Positions 62,044 to 64,000 of a stretch of DNA of 64,000 nt are shown here, piece by piece (positions within the stretch are counted from its first letter, which is position 1; the number at the start of each line of letters is the position of its first letter). The stretch comes from Oceanobacillus saliphilus (GTDB taxonomy: Bacteria; Bacillota; Bacilli; Bacillales; Amphibacillaceae), in the NCBI RefSeq assembly GCF_023522835.1, contig NZ_JALCZU010000010.1, positions 1 to 64,000 of the forward strand, read 5' to 3'. Below the pieces are notes generated by a model. It saw nothing but the letters and a program-made list of their open reading frames with translations. It did not search any database and had not been told where the DNA came from. The position numbers were made by a program, and so were the translations under genes.

Positions 62044-64000
62044 TCACTTCACAACAAATCTCGTCTTACTGTACCCTTCTTTCGTCTTCATAACCTCCAG
62101 TGTTGCAGGGAACATTGATTTCAGCTCCTGAACATGCGAAATTACCCCTATCATACGACCGGATTGTTGTAAATCAATTAAGGTGTCAATTGCTTTCGTT
62201 AATGACTCTTCATCCAATGAACCGAAACCCTCATCAATAAACATGGTATCGATGGATATATTGCCCTGAAAGCTTTGGATAACATCTGACATACCAAGAG
62301 CAAGCGATAGGGAAGCATGAAACTTCTCTCCACCGGACAATGTTTTTACATCTCGGGTTTGTCCAGTATAAGAATCATATACATCAAGTGCTAACCCACT
62401 TTGTCTTCCATGAGATTCCTGCCTGTCACTTCTCGTTAAATAATACTGTCCATTGGATAAATCTTTCAGGCGACTGTTTGCAGCATCAATAATCTGCTCT
62501 AAATACTCGATTTGCAAATAACGTTCGAAGGAAATTTTACGGTTGTTCTGTCCCCGAATGACATCATAAAGATCTGCAATCACACGGAGTTGTTTTTCAG
62601 TTTCCCTCACCTGTTCATCTACTTTCAATATATTGGCTTTTAAATCTGTCGCTTCCTGATAATGTTCCTTGGAACGATTCAACTGCTGCCAGGCCAGCTC
62701 ATAATTCTGTTTTGACTTTGCCAACTTTTGGCTAAGCAGATCTAAATCAATCCGGGTTTTCTCTTTTAAAGCAGCTTGCAATTCAGCAGCCTGCTGTTTG
62801 ATGGTTGCATGCTGTTGATTGAATTGCTTGATGTCCTCGTTTAAAATTTTGCGTTCCGCTGCAGATACCTTTGCTTGTTGATATGCTTCCTCCATTGCAA
62901 AGCTGGCATCAACAAGTGCAGCTTTAAATTGCTTCTCTGCACTTTCCCGCTTGCTTCCTGTTTCCTTTAATTGGCTTTTCGCATGTGCCATTTCGGCTAC
63001 TGCTATGGTTTGTTCTTCTTTTGCTTTTTGGAATTGTTTCTGTGCATTTTCCCATGCTTGTTCCAGTTTTGATTTGTAGGTTTTTGCTTCATGAATCTGA
63101 TTCTCCAGTTCAGTCAACACCCTTACTGCTTCTGGAATGTTGCGCAATCTTTCTTCATAAACTGCCATTTCAGCTTTATAGGTAGTCCTCTGCTCCTGAT
63201 ACATTTTATTAAGTCTCTCATGTTCTGGCTCCAATTGCTTGATTTCAGCCAGTAATTTTTCCTGTGCTTCTTTTAGTTTCGTTAACTGATTACGGGAAGC
63301 AGTTAACTCCTCCACCTCTTTTGCGGCATGTTTTCCTGATTCAACGAGCTGATGGAATACCGTTGGAATATTATTCGAATGCACTGCATATTCGGCCGCT
63401 TCTGCTTCCACATCTGCAAGTTGGGACAAATTCGCTTTCACATCAGCAGCTGCATTCCGATACATTGTATCCTTTTCATCAAGGGTTTTTCGAAAAGCCT
63501 CCAATTGTTCTTTCGTAACGAGATCTTCTTCGGTTACCGCCTTTTGCGGATGTTCCAAACTACCACAGACAGGACAAGCTTCCCCATCATGTAAATGATT
63601 CGCCAACACAATAGCCTGGTTATTGAGCCATGCTTTTTCTAGTTTGATATACCCCTCTTTGGCAATGAGATATTCCTTCTCTTTCAAAGTCGCATCTTTA
63701 GTCAGTTTGTCCTGCTTGTTACGCAATTCACGATAGTTCTTTAAAACCTTTGCCTGCTCACGCATTTCCGATAATTTTTGCTGTTTATCAGGCAATTGGC
63801 TGACGGCTTGATCGAGCTGATTGATCTGTTCTTTGTAGGTATCAAACTGCAAATTCTTCTCATTCATTCTAGTTTTAACTTTTTCCAGGTCATTATGTGT
63901 TTGTTTACCTTTGCCGGCAAGGTCAGCTAAGTATTTTTTCTGTTTATCAATATCCCTTACAACTGGTAAATGATCTTGCAGTCGATCAAGCTTTTTTCCA
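62044..64000 (-). CDS. sbcC: Exonuclease SbcC, C-terminal part
   Basis: Partial gene, 5' end beyond the window (at least 652 residues seen). SbcC is the Rad50-like ATPase of the SbcCD nuclease, which processes hairpin and broken DNA ends. The visible part has long coiled coils, the zinc-hook ACPVCGSLEHP, and the ABC signature LSGGEKFHASLSLALGM with Walker B TMFIDEGFGSLDEE. sbcD must lie beyond the edge. The frame stays open to the window end, so the ATG at 63867 is internal. Confidence 0.95.
   Translation of the reverse strand, partial: GKKLDRLQDHLPVVRDIDKQKKYLADLAGKGKQTHNDLEKVKTRMNEKNLQFDTYKEQINQLDQAVSQLPDKQQKLSEMREQAKVLKNYRELRNKQDKLTKDATLKEKEYLIAKEGYIKLEKAWLNNQAIVLANHLHDGEACPVCGSLEHPQKAVTEEDLVTKEQLEAFRKTLDEKDTMYRNAAADVKANLSQLADVEAEAAEYAVHSNNIPTVFHQLVESGKHAAKEVEELTASRNQLTKLKEAQEKLLAEIKQLEPEHERLNKMYQEQRTTYKAEMAVYEERLRNIPEAVRVLTELENQIHEAKTYKSKLEQAWENAQKQFQKAKEEQTIAVAEMAHAKSQLKETGSKRESAEKQFKAALVDASFAMEEAYQQAKVSAAERKILNEDIKQFNQQHATIKQQAAELQAALKEKTRIDLDLLSQKLAKSKQNYELAWQQLNRSKEHYQEATDLKANILKVDEQVRETEKQLRVIADLYDVIRGQNNRKISFERYLQIEYLEQIIDAANSRLKDLSNGQYYLTRSDRQESHGRQSGLALDVYDSYTGQTRDVKTLSGGEKFHASLSLALGMSDVIQSFQGNISIDTMFIDEGFGSLDEESLTKAIDTLIDLQQSGRMIGVISHVQELKSMFPATLEVMKTKEGYSKTRFVVK

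Noticed and set aside
62421-62440. CTGCCTGTCACTTCTCG inside sbcC as a further repeat copy
   Set aside because: Coding sequence of SDRQES; the match stops after the first part.

Overview
The window is chromosomal DNA of a low-GC, endospore-forming, motile member of the Bacillaceae. The best fit is the Oceanobacillus/Virgibacillus/Lentibacillus side of the family. This rests on gene content and on gene order matching the Bacillus subtilis ytx/ytp/yto region (moaB-ackA-ytxK-tpx-ytfJ-ytfI, thiI-iscS-ezrA-refZ-ytsP-ytrP-rpsD-tyrS, acuABC-motPS-ccpA-aroA, ytxGH-murC, sftA-ytpR-ytpQ-ytpP, ytoQ-ytoP-ytzB-ytnP). Sporulation is shown by an alpha/beta SASP with a sigma-G type promoter, YtfJ/GerW, RefZ and probable coat proteins. 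A MotPS stator, a CPA1 antiporter and LEA-like YtxH repeats suit a halotolerant or alkali-tolerant cell. No tRNA, rRNA, insertion sequence, prophage or CRISPR array was seen.

Layout. 0.1-9.7 kb: alanine dehydrogenase, an unlisted 51-aa gene, a universal stress protein, a MoaB with altered active-site residues, acetate kinase with YtxK, thiol peroxidase, the ytfI-ytfJ pair, NAD kinase, SASP and ThiI. 9.7-18.9 kb: cysteine desulfurase (partner of ThiI), EzrA, RefZ, a methionine sulfoxide reductase, a GAF-GGDEF protein, rpsD with a long leader, and tyrS behind a tyrosine T-box. 18.9-31 kb: a class A PBP with FN3 domain and acidic tail, acuABC, motPS, ccpA, DAHP synthase/chorismate mutase, and a 715-aa FtsA-like protein with repeated C-terminal modules. 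31-44 kb: sigma-B-type ytxGH, murC, a nicotinate phosphoribosyltransferase, DNA translocase SftA, the ytpRQP cluster, a lipoprotein, YtoQ, a DUF84 NTPase, YtoP, YtzB and YtnP.

44-57 kb is the accessory part. A levodione-reductase-like SDR and a DUF3311-like/sodium:solute symporter pair diverge from a 626-bp gap carrying two perfect 18-bp Rex-type operators. Next comes a cluster that looks spore-related: an asparagine-rich low-complexity protein, an operon of DUF2642 protein, manganese catalase and a 62-aa protein, and two tandem paralogues, one with Cys/His/Lys-rich tails and a sigma-K-like promoter. A CPA1 antiporter, a chemoreceptor with a sigma-D-like promoter and an ArAE-type membrane protein follow. 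57-64 kb: an aspartase/fumarase-family lyase, an unknown protein, HMG-CoA synthase of the mevalonate pathway, an RNase H-like protein and the C-terminal part of SbcC, cut by the window edge. The gaps here carry two families of short dispersed repeats.

The genes mostly serve central metabolism (acetate, alanine, aspartate, NAD, tRNA thiolation), the cell envelope and division, stress and sporulation. The most interesting points are the two Rex-type operators, the FtsA-like repeat protein, the coat-like cluster, the LEA-like repeats, the altered MoaB and the dispersed repeats. All functional statements are by recognition and inference; no database search was possible.
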